This document shows, piece after piece, positions 27,873 through 38,349 of a stretch of DNA of 64,000 nt; position 1 is the stretch's first letter, and each line of letters starts with the position of its first letter. Source of the DNA: Serratia fonticola (GTDB lineage: Bacteria; Pseudomonadota; Gammaproteobacteria; Enterobacterales; Enterobacteriaceae). The notes under the pieces were generated by a model. The model did no database searches. It was not told the DNA's origin and was given only the letters and a program-made list of their open reading frames with translations. The DNA lies in the NCBI RefSeq assembly GCF_001006005.1, contig NZ_CP011254.1, positions 2,604,001 to 2,668,000 on the forward strand. The letters run 5' to 3'. Position numbers and translations under genes: made by a program.

Positions 27873-28826
27873 ATGACCGATAAATTAACGTCCCTACGCC
27901 AGCTGACTACGGTAGTTGCGGATACGGGTGATATCGCTGCAATGAAGCTATATCAACCGCAAGATGCCACCACCAACCCTTCGCTGATCCTCAACGCAGC
28001 GCAAATTCCTGAATACCGTAAACTGATCGATGAAGCCATTGCCTGGGCGCGCGAGCAGAGCAGCGATCGCGATCAGCAGGTTGCCGATGCCGCAGACAAG
28101 CTGGCCGTCAACATTGGTCTGGAGATCCTGAAACTGGTCCCGGGCCGCATTTCCACCGAAGTGGACGCGCGTCTGTCTTATGATACCGAAGCCAGCGTTG
28201 CCAAAGCCAAGCGCCTGATCAAACTGTATAACGAAGCGGGCATCAGCAACGATCGCATCCTGATCAAGCTGGCCTCCACCTGGCAGGGTATCCGTGCTGC
28301 CGAGCGTCTGGAAAAAGAAGGCATCAACTGTAACCTGACGTTGCTGTTCTCCTTCGCTCAGGCACGTGCCTGCGCCGAAGCTGGCGTGTACCTGATCTCG
28401 CCGTTCGTTGGCCGTATCCTTGACTGGTACAAAGCCAATGGCGACAAGAAAGAGTTTGCCCCGCACGAAGATCCGGGCGTGGTTTCGGTGTCCGAAATTT
28501 ATCAGTACTACAAGCAGCACGGCTATGAAACCGTGGTGATGGGCGCCAGCTTCCGTAACGTCGGTGAAATCATCGAACTGGCGGGCTGCGATCGTCTGAC
28601 CATCGCACCTGCACTGCTGAAAGAGCTGGCAGAGAGCGAAGGCGCACTGGAGCGTAAACTGTCTTATACCGGCGAAGTGAAAGCGCGTCCGGCACCGCTG
28701 ACCGAGCCTGAGTTCTACTGGCAGCACAACCAGGATCCAATGGCGGTTGAGAAACTGACCGACGGTATCCGCAAGTTTGCCGTAGACCAGGGCAAGCTGG
28801 AAAAAATGATCGCCGACTTGCTGTAA
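27873..28826 (+). CDS. talB: Transaldolase B
   Basis: 317 residues, the E. coli TalB length. The Schiff-base lysine is Lys132 in [12 protein letters not shown]; the N-terminal TTNPSLIL and VDARLSYD motifs are present. It is a cytoplasmic TIM-barrel enzyme of the non-oxidative pentose phosphate pathway that transfers dihydroxyacetone between sedoheptulose 7-phosphate and glyceraldehyde 3-phosphate. The ribosome site is weak for such a usually abundant protein (GATAATGCCAAC before the ATG). Codon use is strongly biased, as for a highly expressed gene. A terminator follows, then mog. Confidence 0.98.
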   Translation: MTDKLTSLRQLTTVVADTGDIAAMKLYQPQDATTNPSLILNAAQIPEYRKLIDEAIAWAREQSSDRDQQVADAADKLAVNIGLEILKLVPGRISTEVDARLSYDTEASVAKAKRLIKLYNEAGISNDRILIKLASTWQGIRAAERLEKEGINCNLTLLFSFAQARACAEAGVYLISPFVGRILDWYKANGDKKEFAPHEDPGVVSVSEIYQYYKQHGYETVVMGASFRNVGEIIELAGCDRLTIAPALLKELAESEGALERKLSYTGEVKARPAPLTEPEFYWQHNQDPMAVEKLTDGIRKFAVDQGKLEKMIADLL

Positions 28827-28844
28827 TTACGAAAAGTCGTGCAG

Positions 28845-28869
28845 AAGGTGGCCTCGGCCACCTTTTTTT
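28845..28869 (+). terminator. talB terminator
   Basis: Stem AAGGTGGC / GCCACCTT with loop CTCG and a following T-run, 18 bases after the talB stop codon. Confidence 0.92.
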
Positions 28870-28959
28870 ATATCTGAATATCCACCTCATCGGACAAACC
28901 CCCTATACTCCCGTCATTAATCTCCCTTCGGTAACCGGGGCAAAAGACAGAGGTAAAAC

Positions 28960-29547
28960 ATGGATACATTACGCATTGGTTTGGTTTCTATTTCGGACCG
29001 CGCTTCAGGGGGCGTTTATCAGGATAAAGGGATCCCGGCGCTGGAAGAGTGGTTGGGCAGCGCTTTGGCGACGCCGTTCACCCTGGAGACCCGACTGATC
29101 CCAGACGAGCAGACGTTGATTGAGCATACGTTGTGTGAGCTGGTTGATGAAATGGGCTGCCATCTGGTGCTGACTACCGGCGGTACCGGCCCGTCCCGGC
29201 GTGACGTCACTCCCGATGCCACGTTGGCGATTGCCGATCGCGTGATGCCTGGTTTTGGCGAGCAAATGCGCCAAATCAGCCTACACTATGTGCCAACGGC
29301 AATTCTTTCACGCCAGGTTGGGGCGATCCGTAAACAGGCGTTGATCATCAACCTGCCGGGGCAACCCAAATCGATTAAAGAAACGCTGGAAGGGGTGAAG
29401 GACGAGGCAGGCAAGGTGGTGGTGCACGGTATTTTTGCCAGCGTGCCTTATTGCATCCAACTGCTCGAAGGCCCTTATGTAGAGACCCACGAGGCCGTGG
29501 TAGCAGCATTTCGTCCCAAGAATGCGCGGCGCGAGATAAATCTCTAA
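28960..29547 (+). CDS. mog: Molybdopterin adenylyltransferase Mog
   Basis: 195 residues, the E. coli length. The MoeA/MogA fold is shown by RIGLVSISDRASGGVYQDKG, the substrate loop TTGGTGPSRRDVTPDAT and INLPGQPKSIKETLEG. It adenylates molybdopterin so that MoeA can insert molybdate during molybdenum cofactor synthesis. Between talB and satP as in E. coli, except that a transporter gene intervenes after it here. Confidence 0.97.
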   Translation: MDTLRIGLVSISDRASGGVYQDKGIPALEEWLGSALATPFTLETRLIPDEQTLIEHTLCELVDEMGCHLVLTTGGTGPSRRDVTPDATLAIADRVMPGFGEQMRQISLHYVPTAILSRQVGAIRKQALIINLPGQPKSIKETLEGVKDEAGKVVVHGIFASVPYCIQLLEGPYVETHEAVVAAFRPKNARREINL

Positions 29548-29675
29548 ATTTCAGCAATCTGCGGGATAACCTTCAGCGCATCTGGTGTGAAAGTATTTTG
29601 CCGTTATAGTAAGAAACTTTTTACAGTTAGCCATTATGCTTTCTGTGTCTTTCCTGTTTTCTCTAACGGTATCTT

Positions 29676-30968
29676 ATGCATCACGATAATAATCGTCGGC
29701 TCAACCGGCAAGATTATAAGACTCTGACGTTGGCTGCCCTGGGCGGTGCGTTGGAGTTTTATGACTTCATCATTTTTGTTTTCTTTGCCGCGGTAATGGG
29801 CGATCTGTTCTTCCCGGCGGATATGCCTGAGTGGCTGCGCCAGGTGCAGACCTTCGGTATCTTTGCGGCGGGCTATCTGGCTCGGCCGCTGGGCGGCATT
29901 ATCATGGCGCACTTCGGCGATCTGGTGGGCCGTAAAAAGATGTTCAGCCTGAGCATCCTGCTGATGGCGTTACCGACGCTGGCGATGGGGATGCTGCCCA
30001 CCTACGCCAGTATCGGCATCGCCGCACCGTTGCTGCTGCTGTTGATGCGGGTTCTGCAAGGCGCGGCGATCGGTGGTGAAGTCCCTGGTGCCTGGGTATT
30101 TGTGGCGGAGCATGTGCCGCGCAAACGCGTTGGTTTTGCCTGTGGCACGCTCACTGCTGGCCTGACAGCCGGTATCCTGCTCGGCTCGCTGGTGGCCACC
30201 ATTATCAATACCACGCTCAGCCAACAGGCCATTCATGACGGTGGCTGGCGTATTCCGTTCTTCCTGGGCGGCATCTTTGGCCTGTTTGCCATGTATCTGC
30301 GCCGCTGGTTGCAGGAAACCCCAATCTTCATCGAGATGCAGGCGCGTAAGGCGCTGGCAGAAGAGCTGCCGCTGAAATCGGTGGTGATGAATCACCGCAA
30401 AGAGATCGCGGTCTCGATGCTGCTGACCTGGCTGTTGTCGGCAGGTATTGTGGTGGTGATCCTGATGACGCCAACCTACCTGCAAAAACAGTTTGCCATA
30501 GCCCCGGCGTTGTCACTGCAGGCCAACAGCATCGCGATCATCATGCTGTTTGCTGGCTGCATCGTCTCTGGTTCGGCGGCGGACCGCTTTGGCGCCAGCA
30601 AAACCTTTATCGTCGGCAGTGTGTTGTTGGCAGGGTGCAGTTGGCTGTTCTATCAGTCGGTGACAACACATCCAGAAATGCTGTTCGCCACCTACGCGCT
30701 GGTTGGCTTCAGTGTGGGGATCGTCGGTGCGGTGCCTTACGTGCTGGTGCGGGCCTTCCCGGCGGAAGTGCGATTTAGCGGGATTTCGTTCTCCTACAAC
30801 GTGGCATACGCGATTTTTGGGGGTTTAACCCCGGTATTTGTCACGCTGATCATGAAGTTAACCCCGTTAGCGCCCGCTTACTATATGCTGGCGTTATCGA
30901 CGCTCGGCCTGCTGCTGGGGATCTACCTGCGTCGCGACCTGAACAGTGAAAAACCGCTCTTGAACTAA
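29676..30968 (+). CDS. MFS transporter, metabolite:H+ symporter (MHS) type
   Basis: 430 residues with about 12 membrane helices. The start AALGGALEFYDFIIFVFF and the loop GDLVGRKKMF between helices 2 and 3 mark the MHS subfamily (relatives KgtP, ProP, ShiA, citrate carriers). The motif GAAIGGEVPGAWVFVAEHVP is typical. The substrate, probably an organic acid or osmolyte, cannot be named from sequence. It has its own terminator shared with convergent satP. It is an addition compared with E. coli, where satP directly follows mog. Confidence 0.9.
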   Translation: MHHDNNRRLNRQDYKTLTLAALGGALEFYDFIIFVFFAAVMGDLFFPADMPEWLRQVQTFGIFAAGYLARPLGGIIMAHFGDLVGRKKMFSLSILLMALPTLAMGMLPTYASIGIAAPLLLLLMRVLQGAAIGGEVPGAWVFVAEHVPRKRVGFACGTLTAGLTAGILLGSLVATIINTTLSQQAIHDGGWRIPFFLGGIFGLFAMYLRRWLQETPIFIEMQARKALAEELPLKSVVMNHRKEIAVSMLLTWLLSAGIVVVILMTPTYLQKQFAIAPALSLQANSIAIIMLFAGCIVSGSAADRFGASKTFIVGSVLLAGCSWLFYQSVTTHPEMLFATYALVGFSVGIVGAVPYVLVRAFPAEVRFSGISFSYNVAYAIFGGLTPVFVTLIMKLTPLAPAYYMLALSTLGLLLGIYLRRDLNSEKPLLN

Positions 30969-30984
30969 GCGATTTTCGCCCAAT

Positions 30985-31020
30985 AAAAAACCCTGCGATT
31001 AAACACCGCAGGGTTTTTTT
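30985..31020. terminator. Bidirectional terminator between the MFS gene and satP
   Basis: Stem CCCTGCG / CGCAGGG with a 9-base loop, six A before it and seven T after it. It separates the convergent MFS and satP genes. Confidence 0.9.
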
Positions 31021-31039
31021 ATATCACGTTAGTACGGAT

Positions 31040-31639
31040 TTATGCAGTAACGGCAGCTGGTGTTGCCTGCTGAGCTTCCACCGGGCCGATTGGCAGTACG
31101 GTGCGGCCCAACTGTTCGTTGATCACCTCAGCCATCGCCAGATAGATTGCGCTGGCGCCACAGATGATGCCTTCGTAACCGGCGAACGTCAGGATCGCGT
31201 GGTTACCGGTGATGTTGCCGACGGCCAGCAGTGCGAACAGCACGGTCAGGCTGGCAAACACGAACTGCAACCCACGGTTGGTGTGCAGCGTGCCGAAGAA
31301 CATGAACAGGGTGAAGACGCCCCACAGTGCAAGGTAGATGCCGAGGACGTTCGCGTCGGTCGGTTCTGCCAGGCCCATGCGTGGCAGCAGCAGGATGCCT
31401 ACCAGGCTCAGCCAGAAGCAGCCGTAAGAGGTGAAGGCGGTCAAGCCGAAGGTGTTGCCTTTCTTGAACTCAAGAATACCGGCAAAAATCTGAGCCATGC
31501 CACCGAAGAAAATCCCCATACTGATGATGACGGAAGTCAGTGGGAAAAAGCCCGCGTTGTGCAGGTTCAGCAAGACGGTAGTCATCCCGAAGCCCATCAG
31601 ACCCAGGGGGCCGGGATTTGCCAACTTGTTGGAGTGCAT
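31040..31639 (-). CDS. satP: Acetate/succinate:proton symporter SatP (GPR1/FUN34/YaaH family)
   Basis: 199 residues (E. coli SatP 188) with six hydrophobic helices. The family signature [14 protein letters not shown] is near the N-terminus and [20 protein letters not shown] follows. It takes up acetate and succinate with protons in the inner membrane. The C-terminus is about ten residues longer than in E. coli ([10 protein letters not shown]). It is divergent from dnaK and preceded by AGAGGA. Confidence 0.96.
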   Translation of the reverse strand: MHSNKLANPGPLGLMGFGMTTVLLNLHNAGFFPLTSVIISMGIFFGGMAQIFAGILEFKKGNTFGLTAFTSYGCFWLSLVGILLLPRMGLAEPTDANVLGIYLALWGVFTLFMFFGTLHTNRGLQFVFASLTVLFALLAVGNITGNHAILTFAGYEGIICGASAIYLAMAEVINEQLGRTVLPIGPVEAQQATPAAVTA

Positions 31640-31962
31640 ATGTCCTCTGCGATAACAGAATTGTAACGAAAATGGATAGGTAATTTAATAAATGGTCTGA
31701 ATGGCCGAAAAACCCATAACTTCCATCAGAGCGCGCGGCATCATAATGATCCCCACGTCAGGAAACAATGATCTTGCTGCGGATAAAAACGAAATTTTTT
31801 TTGCCCTGCCCCTTGATGCTGGTGTGGATGGCCCCATCTTATTGGCAACCGCAGTTGCTGACCGCGGGTAACACTGAGATGCCGGGCAGTTGAAAAGCAA
31901 AAAAACGCCCGCATATAGTTAGCAACCTGACCGATTATGAATTTATTAGTGGAGATGTTTAG
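31640..31962 (+). promoter_or_regulatory. dnaK upstream region with a sigma-32 (heat-shock) promoter
   Basis: Within this 323-base region CCCCTTGAT (31809-31817) and CCCCATCT (31832-31839) are 14 bases apart, counted from the end of CTTGAT. This matches the sigma-32 consensus and the main E. coli dnaK promoter (CTTGAT-N14-CCCCAT). The transcript should start near 31847 and carry a leader of about 115 bases. A short open frame on the minus strand here (31685-31900) has no homologue I recognise. Confidence 0.9.
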
Positions 31963-33879
31963 ATGGGCAAAATTATTGGTATCGACCTGGGTACAACCAA
32001 CTCTTGTGTAGCAATTATGGATGGTGGCAAGGCGCGCGTGCTGGAGAATGCCGAAGGCGATCGCACCACTCCTTCAATCATCGCATATACCCAGGATGGT
32101 GAAATTCTGGTTGGCCAGCCTGCTAAGCGTCAGGCTGTTACCAACCCACAAAACACCCTGTTTGCGATCAAGCGCCTGATTGGCCGTCGCTTCCAGGATG
32201 AAGAAGCACAGCGTGACAAGGCTATCATGCCTTACAACATCGTCGCTGCCGATAACGGTGACGCCTGGCTGGAAGTGAAGGGCCAGAGAATGGCACCTCC
32301 GCAGATCTCTGCGGAAGTCCTGAAGAAAATGAAGAAAACGGCGGAAGATTACCTGGGTGAGCCGGTAACTGAAGCGGTTATCACCGTTCCTGCCTACTTC
32401 AACGATGCTCAGCGTCAGGCGACCAAAGATGCTGGCCGTATCGCAGGTCTGGAAGTGAAACGTATCATCAACGAACCGACTGCTGCGGCCCTGGCTTATG
32501 GCCTGGACAAAGAAGTGGGCAACCGTACCATCGCGGTTTATGACCTGGGTGGCGGTACTTTCGATATCTCAATCATTGAGATCGACGACGTTGACGGTGA
32601 AAAAACCTTCGAAGTTCTGGCAACCAACGGTGATACCCACCTGGGTGGTGAAGACTTCGACAGCCGCCTGATCAACTATCTGGTGGAAGAGTTCAAGAAA
32701 GAGCAGGGCATGGATCTGCGCAACGATCCGTTGGCGATGCAGCGTCTGAAAGAAGCCGCTGAAAAAGCCAAGATCGAGCTGTCCTCCGCTCAGCAGACCG
32801 ACGTCAACCTGCCGTACATCACTGCAGATGGCAGCGGTCCAAAACACATGAACATCAAAGTGACCCGTGCAAAACTCGAGTCGCTGGTAGAAGATCTGGT
32901 TGCTCGCTCTATCGAGCCGCTGAAAGTGGCACTGAAAGATGCAGGCCTGTCGGTTTCTGACATTCAGGACGTGATCCTGGTCGGTGGCCAGACCCGTATG
33001 CCTATGGTTCAGAAGAAAGTTGCTGACTTCTTCGGTAAAGAACCACGTAAAGACGTTAACCCGGACGAAGCGGTTGCCGTTGGTGCTGCGGTTCAGGGCG
33101 GTGTGTTGGCCGGTGATGTGAAAGACGTATTGCTGCTGGACGTTACCCCACTGTCACTGGGTATCGAAACCATGGGCAGCGTAATGACGCCGCTGATCAC
33201 CAAAAATACCACTATCCCGACCAAGCACAGCCAGGTGTTCTCTACTGCCGAAGACAACCAGGCAGCGGTGACCATCCATGTGCTGCAGGGTGAGCGTAAA
33301 CGTGCCAATGACAACAAGTCACTGGGCCAGTTCAACCTGGACGGCATCCAGCCGGCACCACGCGGTATGGCACAGATCGAAGTGACCTTCGATATCGATG
33401 CCGACGGTATTCTGCACGTGTCTGCGAAAGACAAGAACACCGGCCGTGAGCAGAAGATCACCATCAAGGCGTCTTCTGGTCTGAACGAAGAAGAAATCCA
33501 GAAAATGGTACGCGATGCCGAAGTGAACGCTGAAGCTGACCGTAAGTTCGAAGAACTGGTGCAAACTCGTAACCAGGCGGATCACCTGATCCACGGTACT
33601 CGTAAGCAGTTGGAAGAAGCGGGCGAACAATTGCCAGCTGAAGACAAAACCGCTATCGAGAGCGCGCTGAAAGATCTGGAAGCGGCGGTGAAAGGCGAAG
33701 ATAAAGCCGAAATCGAAGCGAAAACCCAGGCTCTGGTGCAGGTTTCCGGCAAGCTGATGGAAATGGCCCAGGCTCAAGCGCAGCAGGCACAGGGTGCTGA
33801 TGCCGGTGCAGACAACGCGGCGCAGAAAGACGACGACGTGGTTGACGCCGAGTTTGAAGAAGTTAAAGACAAAAAATAA
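31963..33879 (+). CDS. dnaK: Chaperone protein DnaK (Hsp70)
   Basis: 638 residues, identical in length to E. coli DnaK. The nucleotide-binding domain starts [20 protein letters not shown] and has the phosphate-2 motif [18 protein letters not shown]. The linker is [12 protein letters not shown], followed by the peptide-binding domain and helical lid, ending EEVKDKK. It folds and disaggregates proteins with DnaJ and GrpE and restrains sigma-32. The gene is preceded by a sigma-32 promoter, and dnaJ follows after 105 bases that contain a stable hairpin. Confidence 0.99.
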   Translation: MGKIIGIDLGTTNSCVAIMDGGKARVLENAEGDRTTPSIIAYTQDGEILVGQPAKRQAVTNPQNTLFAIKRLIGRRFQDEEAQRDKAIMPYNIVAADNGDAWLEVKGQRMAPPQISAEVLKKMKKTAEDYLGEPVTEAVITVPAYFNDAQRQATKDAGRIAGLEVKRIINEPTAAALAYGLDKEVGNRTIAVYDLGGGTFDISIIEIDDVDGEKTFEVLATNGDTHLGGEDFDSRLINYLVEEFKKEQGMDLRNDPLAMQRLKEAAEKAKIELSSAQQTDVNLPYITADGSGPKHMNIKVTRAKLESLVEDLVARSIEPLKVALKDAGLSVSDIQDVILVGGQTRMPMVQKKVADFFGKEPRKDVNPDEAVAVGAAVQGGVLAGDVKDVLLLDVTPLSLGIETMGSVMTPLITKNTTIPTKHSQVFSTAEDNQAAVTIHVLQGERKRANDNKSLGQFNLDGIQPAPRGMAQIEVTFDIDADGILHVSAKDKNTGREQKITIKASSGLNEEEIQKMVRDAEVNAEADRKFEELVQTRNQADHLIHGTRKQLEEAGEQLPAEDKTAIESALKDLEAAVKGEDKAEIEAKTQALVQVSGKLMEMAQAQAQQAQGADAGADNAAQKDDDVVDAEFEEVKDKK

Positions 33880-33927
33880 TCGCCCTTAAGCGGGCACGGT
33901 GCGGCCACAGGCCGTAACCGGAAACCA

Positions 33928-33959
33928 GCACGGGCGTCGAGGCAACTCTACGCCCGTGC
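33928..33959 (+). promoter_or_regulatory. Stable hairpin in the dnaK-dnaJ spacer
   Basis: Perfect 10-bp stem GCACGGGCGT / ACGCCCGTGC with a 12-base loop and no T-run. It lies between the cotranscribed dnaK and dnaJ genes, so it is more likely an mRNA stability or processing element than a terminator. Confidence 0.65.
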
Positions 33960-33984
33960 ACGCATGTTAAGGGTAAGAGAAATA

Positions 33985-35115
33985 ATGGCGAAGAGAGATT
34001 ATTACGAGGTGCTCGGCGTTGCCAAGACGGCAGACGAGCGCGAAATCAAAAAGGCGTATAAGCGCCTGGCGATGAAGTATCACCCTGATCGTAATCAGGA
34101 AAAAGACGCCGAAAGCCAGTTTAAAGAGGTCAAGGAAGCCTACGAGATCCTGACCGACGATCAAAAACGTGCTGCCTACGATCAATACGGCCATGCGGCC
34201 TTTGAGCAAGGTGGTATGGGCGGTGGTGGTGGCTTTGGTGGCGGCGGTGCCGACTTCAGCGATATCTTTGGCGACGTGTTTGGCGATATCTTTGGCGGCG
34301 GACGCCGTCAACGTGCCAGCCGTGGATCCGATTTGCGTTACAACATGGATCTGACGCTCGAAGAAGCCGTGCGTGGCGTGACCAAAGAGATCCGTATTCC
34401 AACGCTAGAAGAGTGTGATGTCTGCCATGGCAACGGTGCCAAGCCGGGCAGTTCGCCGGCAACCTGTCCGACCTGTCATGGTCAGGGCCAGGTGCAGATG
34501 CGCCAAGGGTTCTTCACCGTGCAGCAGGCTTGTCCGCACTGCCACGGGCGTGGTCAGATCATCAAGGATCCGTGCAATAAATGTCACGGCCACGGTCGCG
34601 TAGAGAAATCCAAAACCCTGTCGGTGAAAATCCCGGCGGGCGTAGATACTGGCGACCGCATCCGCCTGTCGGGTGAAGGTGAAGCCGGTGAACACGGTGC
34701 GCCAGCAGGGGATCTGTACGTTCAGGTTCAGGTGAGTGCTCACCCGATCTTCGAGCGTGAAGGCAATAACCTCTACTGTGAAGTGCCGATCAACTTTGCT
34801 ATGGCTGCCTTGGGTGGCGAGATTGAAGTGCCAACGCTGGATGGCCGCGTCAAGCTGAAAGTCCCGGCGGAAACTCAGACCGGTAAACTGTTCCGTATGC
34901 GTGGCAAAGGGGTTAAATCGGTACGGGGTGGCAGCCAGGGTGACCTGCTGTGCCGCGTGGTGGTAGAAACGCCGGTGAGTCTGAACGACAAGCAGAAGCA
35001 GCTGCTTAAAGAGCTGGAAGAGAGCCTGGGTGGTCCTTCTGGGGATAAAAACAGCCCGCGTTCGAAAAGCTTCTTCGACGGCGTGAAAAAGTTTTTTGAC
35101 GACCTGACTCGTTAA
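33985..35115 (+). CDS. dnaJ: Chaperone protein DnaJ (Hsp40)
   Basis: 376 residues from the ATG at 33985 (E. coli 376); an in-frame ATG seven codons earlier is not conserved. The J-domain has [12 protein letters not shown] with the HPD loop, then a Gly/Phe-rich region ([16 protein letters not shown]). Four CxxCxGxG zinc repeats follow ([32 protein letters not shown]), then the substrate-binding C-terminal domains. It stimulates DnaK ATPase and delivers clients. It is cotranscribed with dnaK from the heat-shock promoter. Confidence 0.99.
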   Translation: MAKRDYYEVLGVAKTADEREIKKAYKRLAMKYHPDRNQEKDAESQFKEVKEAYEILTDDQKRAAYDQYGHAAFEQGGMGGGGGFGGGGADFSDIFGDVFGDIFGGGRRQRASRGSDLRYNMDLTLEEAVRGVTKEIRIPTLEECDVCHGNGAKPGSSPATCPTCHGQGQVQMRQGFFTVQQACPHCHGRGQIIKDPCNKCHGHGRVEKSKTLSVKIPAGVDTGDRIRLSGEGEAGEHGAPAGDLYVQVQVSAHPIFEREGNNLYCEVPINFAMAALGGEIEVPTLDGRVKLKVPAETQTGKLFRMRGKGVKSVRGGSQGDLLCRVVVETPVSLNDKQKQLLKELEESLGGPSGDKNSPRSKSFFDGVKKFFDDLTR

Positions 35116-35140
35116 TCAACGTTCCCCGAGCATCACCCTC

Positions 35141-35172
35141 AAAACCCCGGTTTAAGCAAACCGGGGTTTTTC
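35141..35172 (+). terminator. dnaKJ terminator
   Basis: Long stem AAAACCCCGGTTT / AAACCGGGGTTTT with a 4-base loop and a T-rich tail, 25 bases after dnaJ. Confidence 0.93.
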
Positions 35173-35224
35173 TTTGCAGCAAAACGCATGGTCTATATCC
35201 CTATTAAAACTGTGATATAAGACC

Positions 35225-35297
35225 TTTATAAATCGGTTTTTTCGAGTTGTTTTGCATTTATAAACTGCTTTTTTCGATGTTACTCCTCGCCTATACT
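35225..35297 (+). promoter_or_regulatory. nhaA promoter region with two direct repeats, candidate NhaR sites
   Basis: TTTATAAATCGGTTTTTTCGA (35225-35245) recurs as a close copy beginning TTTATAAACTGC at 35257-35277 (18 of 21 identical), exactly 32 bases apart, about three helical turns. A -10 TATACT (35292-35297) has no good -35, as expected for an activated promoter. In E. coli nhaA is activated by NhaR with sodium. That these repeats bind NhaR is inferred. Confidence 0.55.
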
Positions 35298-35338
35298 CTG
35301 CGAATTATCTGGAAACCTATTACTTGGGGTGACGTACT

Positions 35339-36505
35339 GTGACTACTATTATTCGTCAATTTTTGCGTCAAGAAGCCGCCGGCGGCATTATTCTGATCGC
35401 TGCCGCCGTGGTGGCATTGATCATGGCCAATACCCCCGTACAGGGGCTGTATCAGGCCTTCCTTAATTTACCGGTGGCGGTCAGCATCGCCTCGCTGGAA
35501 ATTGCCAAACCGCTGCTGCTGTGGATTAACGACGGTTTAATGGCCATCTTCTTCCTGGTGGTCGGGCTGGAAGTCAAACGTGAGCTGCTGCAAGGCTCGT
35601 TGGCCGGGCGCGACAAAGCCATCTTCCCTGCGATTGCGGCACTGGGCGGCATGCTGGCTCCGGCGCTGATCTATCTGCTGTTCAACGGTGCCGATGAAGT
35701 GACCCGCCAGGGCTGGGCGATCCCGGCGGCAACGGATATTGCCTTTGCCTTGGGCGTGATGGCCTTACTGGGCAACCGGGTGCCGACCAGCCTGAAAGTG
35801 TTCCTGCTGGCCTTGGCGATTATCGATGACCTTGGGGTTATCATCATTATCGCGTTGTTCTATACCCATCAGGTCTCGATGGTGGCGTTGGGCGTTGCGG
35901 CTGCCGCGATTGCGGTATTGGCGCTAATGAACTGGCGGGGAGTGGGTAAAACCTCGTTGTATATGATGGTCGGATTGGTGCTGTGGGTAGCGATCCTCAA
36001 GTCAGGCGTTCACGCTACGCTAGCGGGGGTGATTGTCGGCTTTATGATCCCGCTGAACGCCAAGAGTGAGCCTTCGCCCTCTGAAACCCTGGAGCATGAG
36101 CTGCACCCTTGGGTCGCCTTCCTGATCCTGCCGCTGTTCGCCTTTGCCAACGCGGGTGTATCGTTGCAAGGGGTGTCCTTGAGCGGGTTGACTTCACTGC
36201 TGCCGCTGGGGATTGCTGCCGGGCTGTTTATCGGCAAGCCGCTGGGGATTTTCGTCTTCTGCTGGCTGGCGGTGAAGCTGGGGATTGCCCGTTTGCCGCA
36301 GGATATCGGCTTTAAACAGGTGTTTGCTGTGGCCGTGCTCTGTGGTATTGGTTTCACCATGTCGATTTTTATTGCCTCATTGGCCTTCGCCGATGCGGAT
36401 GTGGCTCTCAGTACCTATGCCAAATTAGGCATATTATTGGGATCGACCAGCGCTGCGGTAGTGGGTTACGGCCTGTTGCGTTTGAGTTTGCCTCGCAGCC
36501 GATGA
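35339..36505 (+). CDS. nhaA: Na+/H+ antiporter NhaA
   Basis: 388 residues from a GTG at 35339 (E. coli 388), preceded by TTGGGGTGA. About 12 membrane helices. The key paired aspartates are in [14 protein letters not shown], and the unwound helix motifs [17 protein letters not shown] and [15 protein letters not shown] are conserved. It exports sodium or lithium in exchange for two protons at alkaline pH. Its regulator nhaR follows, as in E. coli. Confidence 0.98.
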   Translation: MTTIIRQFLRQEAAGGIILIAAAVVALIMANTPVQGLYQAFLNLPVAVSIASLEIAKPLLLWINDGLMAIFFLVVGLEVKRELLQGSLAGRDKAIFPAIAALGGMLAPALIYLLFNGADEVTRQGWAIPAATDIAFALGVMALLGNRVPTSLKVFLLALAIIDDLGVIIIIALFYTHQVSMVALGVAAAAIAVLALMNWRGVGKTSLYMMVGLVLWVAILKSGVHATLAGVIVGFMIPLNAKSEPSPSETLEHELHPWVAFLILPLFAFANAGVSLQGVSLSGLTSLLPLGIAAGLFIGKPLGIFVFCWLAVKLGIARLPQDIGFKQVFAVAVLCGIGFTMSIFIASLAFADADVALSTYAKLGILLGSTSAAVVGYGLLRLSLPRSR

Positions 36506-36684
36506 CCTTTGTGTTTACCCCTCGTTGCTGAAGGGCTATTACAATAGTAGCGGCAGCGTGGCTTCGTCAGCTACGCTGCACTTGGGATTAAAGATAACTT
36601 TGCGTTGTCCGAAATTAACGATAGGGAGTTTGTCGCTCATCACGGCAGACCGTTTGCCGATGAGAAACCTAAGGAGAGAACGTT

Positions 36685-37584
36685 TTGAGAATGTCTCATA
36701 TCAACTTTAACCATCTGTATTACTTCTGGCAGGTCTGCAAGGAGGGGTCGGTCGTGGGAGCGGCAGAAGCCCTGTTCCTCACGCCGCAGACCATCACCGG
36801 CCAAATCAAGGCACTGGAAGAACGGCTCAACGGTAAGCTGTTCAAACGCCAGGGGCGCGGGCTGGTACCCTCCGAGCTAGGCCAACTGGTGTTCCGCTAT
36901 GCCGACAAGATGTTTATGCTCAGCCAGGAAATGCTGGATATCGTCAACTACCGCAAGGAGTCCAACCTGCTGTTTGACGTGGGCGTCGCGGATGCGCTAT
37001 CCAAACGTCTGGTCAGCCAGGTACTGGAAACGGCGGTGGTGGTGGACAACGAGCAAATCCACCTGCGCTGTTTTGAATCAACCCATGAGATGCTGTTGGA
37101 GCAACTGAGCCAGCATAAGCTGGATATGATCCTGTCGGATTGTCCGGTCGACTCCAGCCAGCAGGAAGGCTTGTTTTCGCTGAAGCTGGGCGAGTGTGGG
37201 GTCAGTTTCTTCTGTCGTCAGCCGATACCCGATTTACCGTTTCCGGCCTGTCTGGAACAGCGCCGCTTGCTGATCCCGGGAAGGCGTTCAATGCTGGGGC
37301 GCAAGCTGCTCAACTGGTTCAACACGCAAGGTATCAAGGTCGAAATACTGGGGGAGTTTGACGATGCGGCCCTGATGAAGGCTTTCGGCCTGTACCACAA
37401 TGCGATCTTCGTGGCGCCAACGCTGTATGCACTGGATACCTATAGCGATGATGACGTGGTGGAGATAGGGCGTGTCGATAGCGTGCAGGAAGAGTATTAC
37501 ATCATTTTTGCCGAGCGAATGATCCAGCACCCGGCGGTACAGCGGGTATGCAACAAGGACTTCTCGGCGCTGTTCGCGCTGTAG
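36685..37584 (+). CDS. nhaR: LysR-type transcriptional activator NhaR
   Basis: 299 residues from a TTG at 36685, chosen because AAGGAG (36671-36676) is eight bases before it; the ATG at 36691 would be 14 bases away but also gives a full-length homologue. The helix-turn-helix ([20 protein letters not shown]) and the effector domain ([36 protein letters not shown]) follow E. coli NhaR closely. NhaR senses sodium and activates nhaA and, in E. coli, other stress genes such as pgaABCD. A terminator shared with convergent rpsT follows. Confidence 0.97.
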   Translation: MRMSHINFNHLYYFWQVCKEGSVVGAAEALFLTPQTITGQIKALEERLNGKLFKRQGRGLVPSELGQLVFRYADKMFMLSQEMLDIVNYRKESNLLFDVGVADALSKRLVSQVLETAVVVDNEQIHLRCFESTHEMLLEQLSQHKLDMILSDCPVDSSQQEGLFSLKLGECGVSFFCRQPIPDLPFPACLEQRRLLIPGRRSMLGRKLLNWFNTQGIKVEILGEFDDAALMKAFGLYHNAIFVAPTLYALDTYSDDDVVEIGRVDSVQEEYYIIFAERMIQHPAVQRVCNKDFSALFAL

Positions 37585-37601
37585 GCTTGAACGTCAGGCG
37601 T

Positions 37602-37628
37602 AAAAAAACCGGCCGAGGCCGGTTTTTT
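37602..37628. terminator. Bidirectional terminator between nhaR and rpsT
   Basis: GC stem around CCGGCCGAGGCCGG with A7 before and T7 after, 17 bases past nhaR and 22 past rpsT on the other strand. Confidence 0.92.
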
Positions 37629-37650
37629 TAACAAGCACACAACGTAATGC

Positions 37651-37914
37651 TTATTGCATTGCGTTGATACGCGCCGTCAGGTTTGACTTATGACGCGCTG
37701 CTTTGTTTTTGTGGATCAGGCCTTTAGCAGCCTGGCGATCCACAAGTGGTTGCATTACGAGGAATGCGTTTTGTGCTGCGTCTTTGTCGCCAGCTGCGAT
37801 AGCTGCGTCAACCTTCTTAATGAAGGTACGCACCATTGAGCGACGGCTAGCGTTATGCTTGCGACGTTTCTCAGACTGTATGGCGCGTTTCTTAGCTGAT
37901 TTGATATTAGCCAA
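37651..37914 (-). CDS. rpsT: Small-subunit ribosomal protein bS20
   Basis: 87 residues starting at a TTG (37914), as known for E. coli rpsT, whose UUG start is part of S20 autoregulation. A frame to 37947 exists but homology begins at [18 protein letters not shown], with GGGAG upstream. It is a lysine- and arginine-rich helical protein binding 16S rRNA; the region [20 protein letters not shown] is nearly identical to E. coli. Transcribed divergently from ribF. Confidence 0.98.
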   Translation of the reverse strand: MANIKSAKKRAIQSEKRRKHNASRRSMVRTFIKKVDAAIAAGDKDAAQNAFLVMQPLVDRQAAKGLIHKNKAARHKSNLTARINAMQ

Positions 37915-38349
37915 GGTCCAACTCCCAAATATATATATTGAGGACAATTCAAAGGCCGAGGAATATGCCCTTTTAGCCTTCGTTTGTCAATGGATTTGTG
38001 CAAATAAGCGCCGTTTGTACGGGCGGCACTTGCTACGTTGTGATGGCGCAGGATTTTACCAGCTTCAGCCATGGGAATACAGTGTTTCACGAGAAAAATC
38101 GCCATGTGATTTGCATCACAGTCTGCAAGCTGTTGGTCCTGGTGGGTTATCCCCCGTCTTTCAAGCGTCGGCCAGAAGCCAAGCTCGCTATCAGCGCGCT
38201 AATATAGCACGCATTGGGCCAGATAAACGGTGGTTAAGGCGATTATCCTCCGGTATGGTATGACTATTACATCAAAGGAACCAATCGCGGGTTAACCTTG
38301 ACCGCTGTACAAGGTATAATCCGCCGATTTCCACTGTGTTGGGCCAGCT
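37915..38349 (+). promoter_or_regulatory. rpsT-ribF divergent region with a ribF promoter
   Basis: 435 bases. For ribF, TTAACC (38292-38297) and a perfect TATAAT (38315-38320) are 17 bases apart and start transcription about 22 bases before the ATG. An overlapping TTGACC at 38298 is too close to the -10 to serve. The rpsT side should contain its promoters but none stands out. Open frames across this region are not homologous to anything I recognise. Confidence 0.65.

Noticed and set aside
31685..31900. 71-codon minus-strand frame upstream of dnaK
   Set aside because: It covers the heat-shock promoter and matches no family I know.
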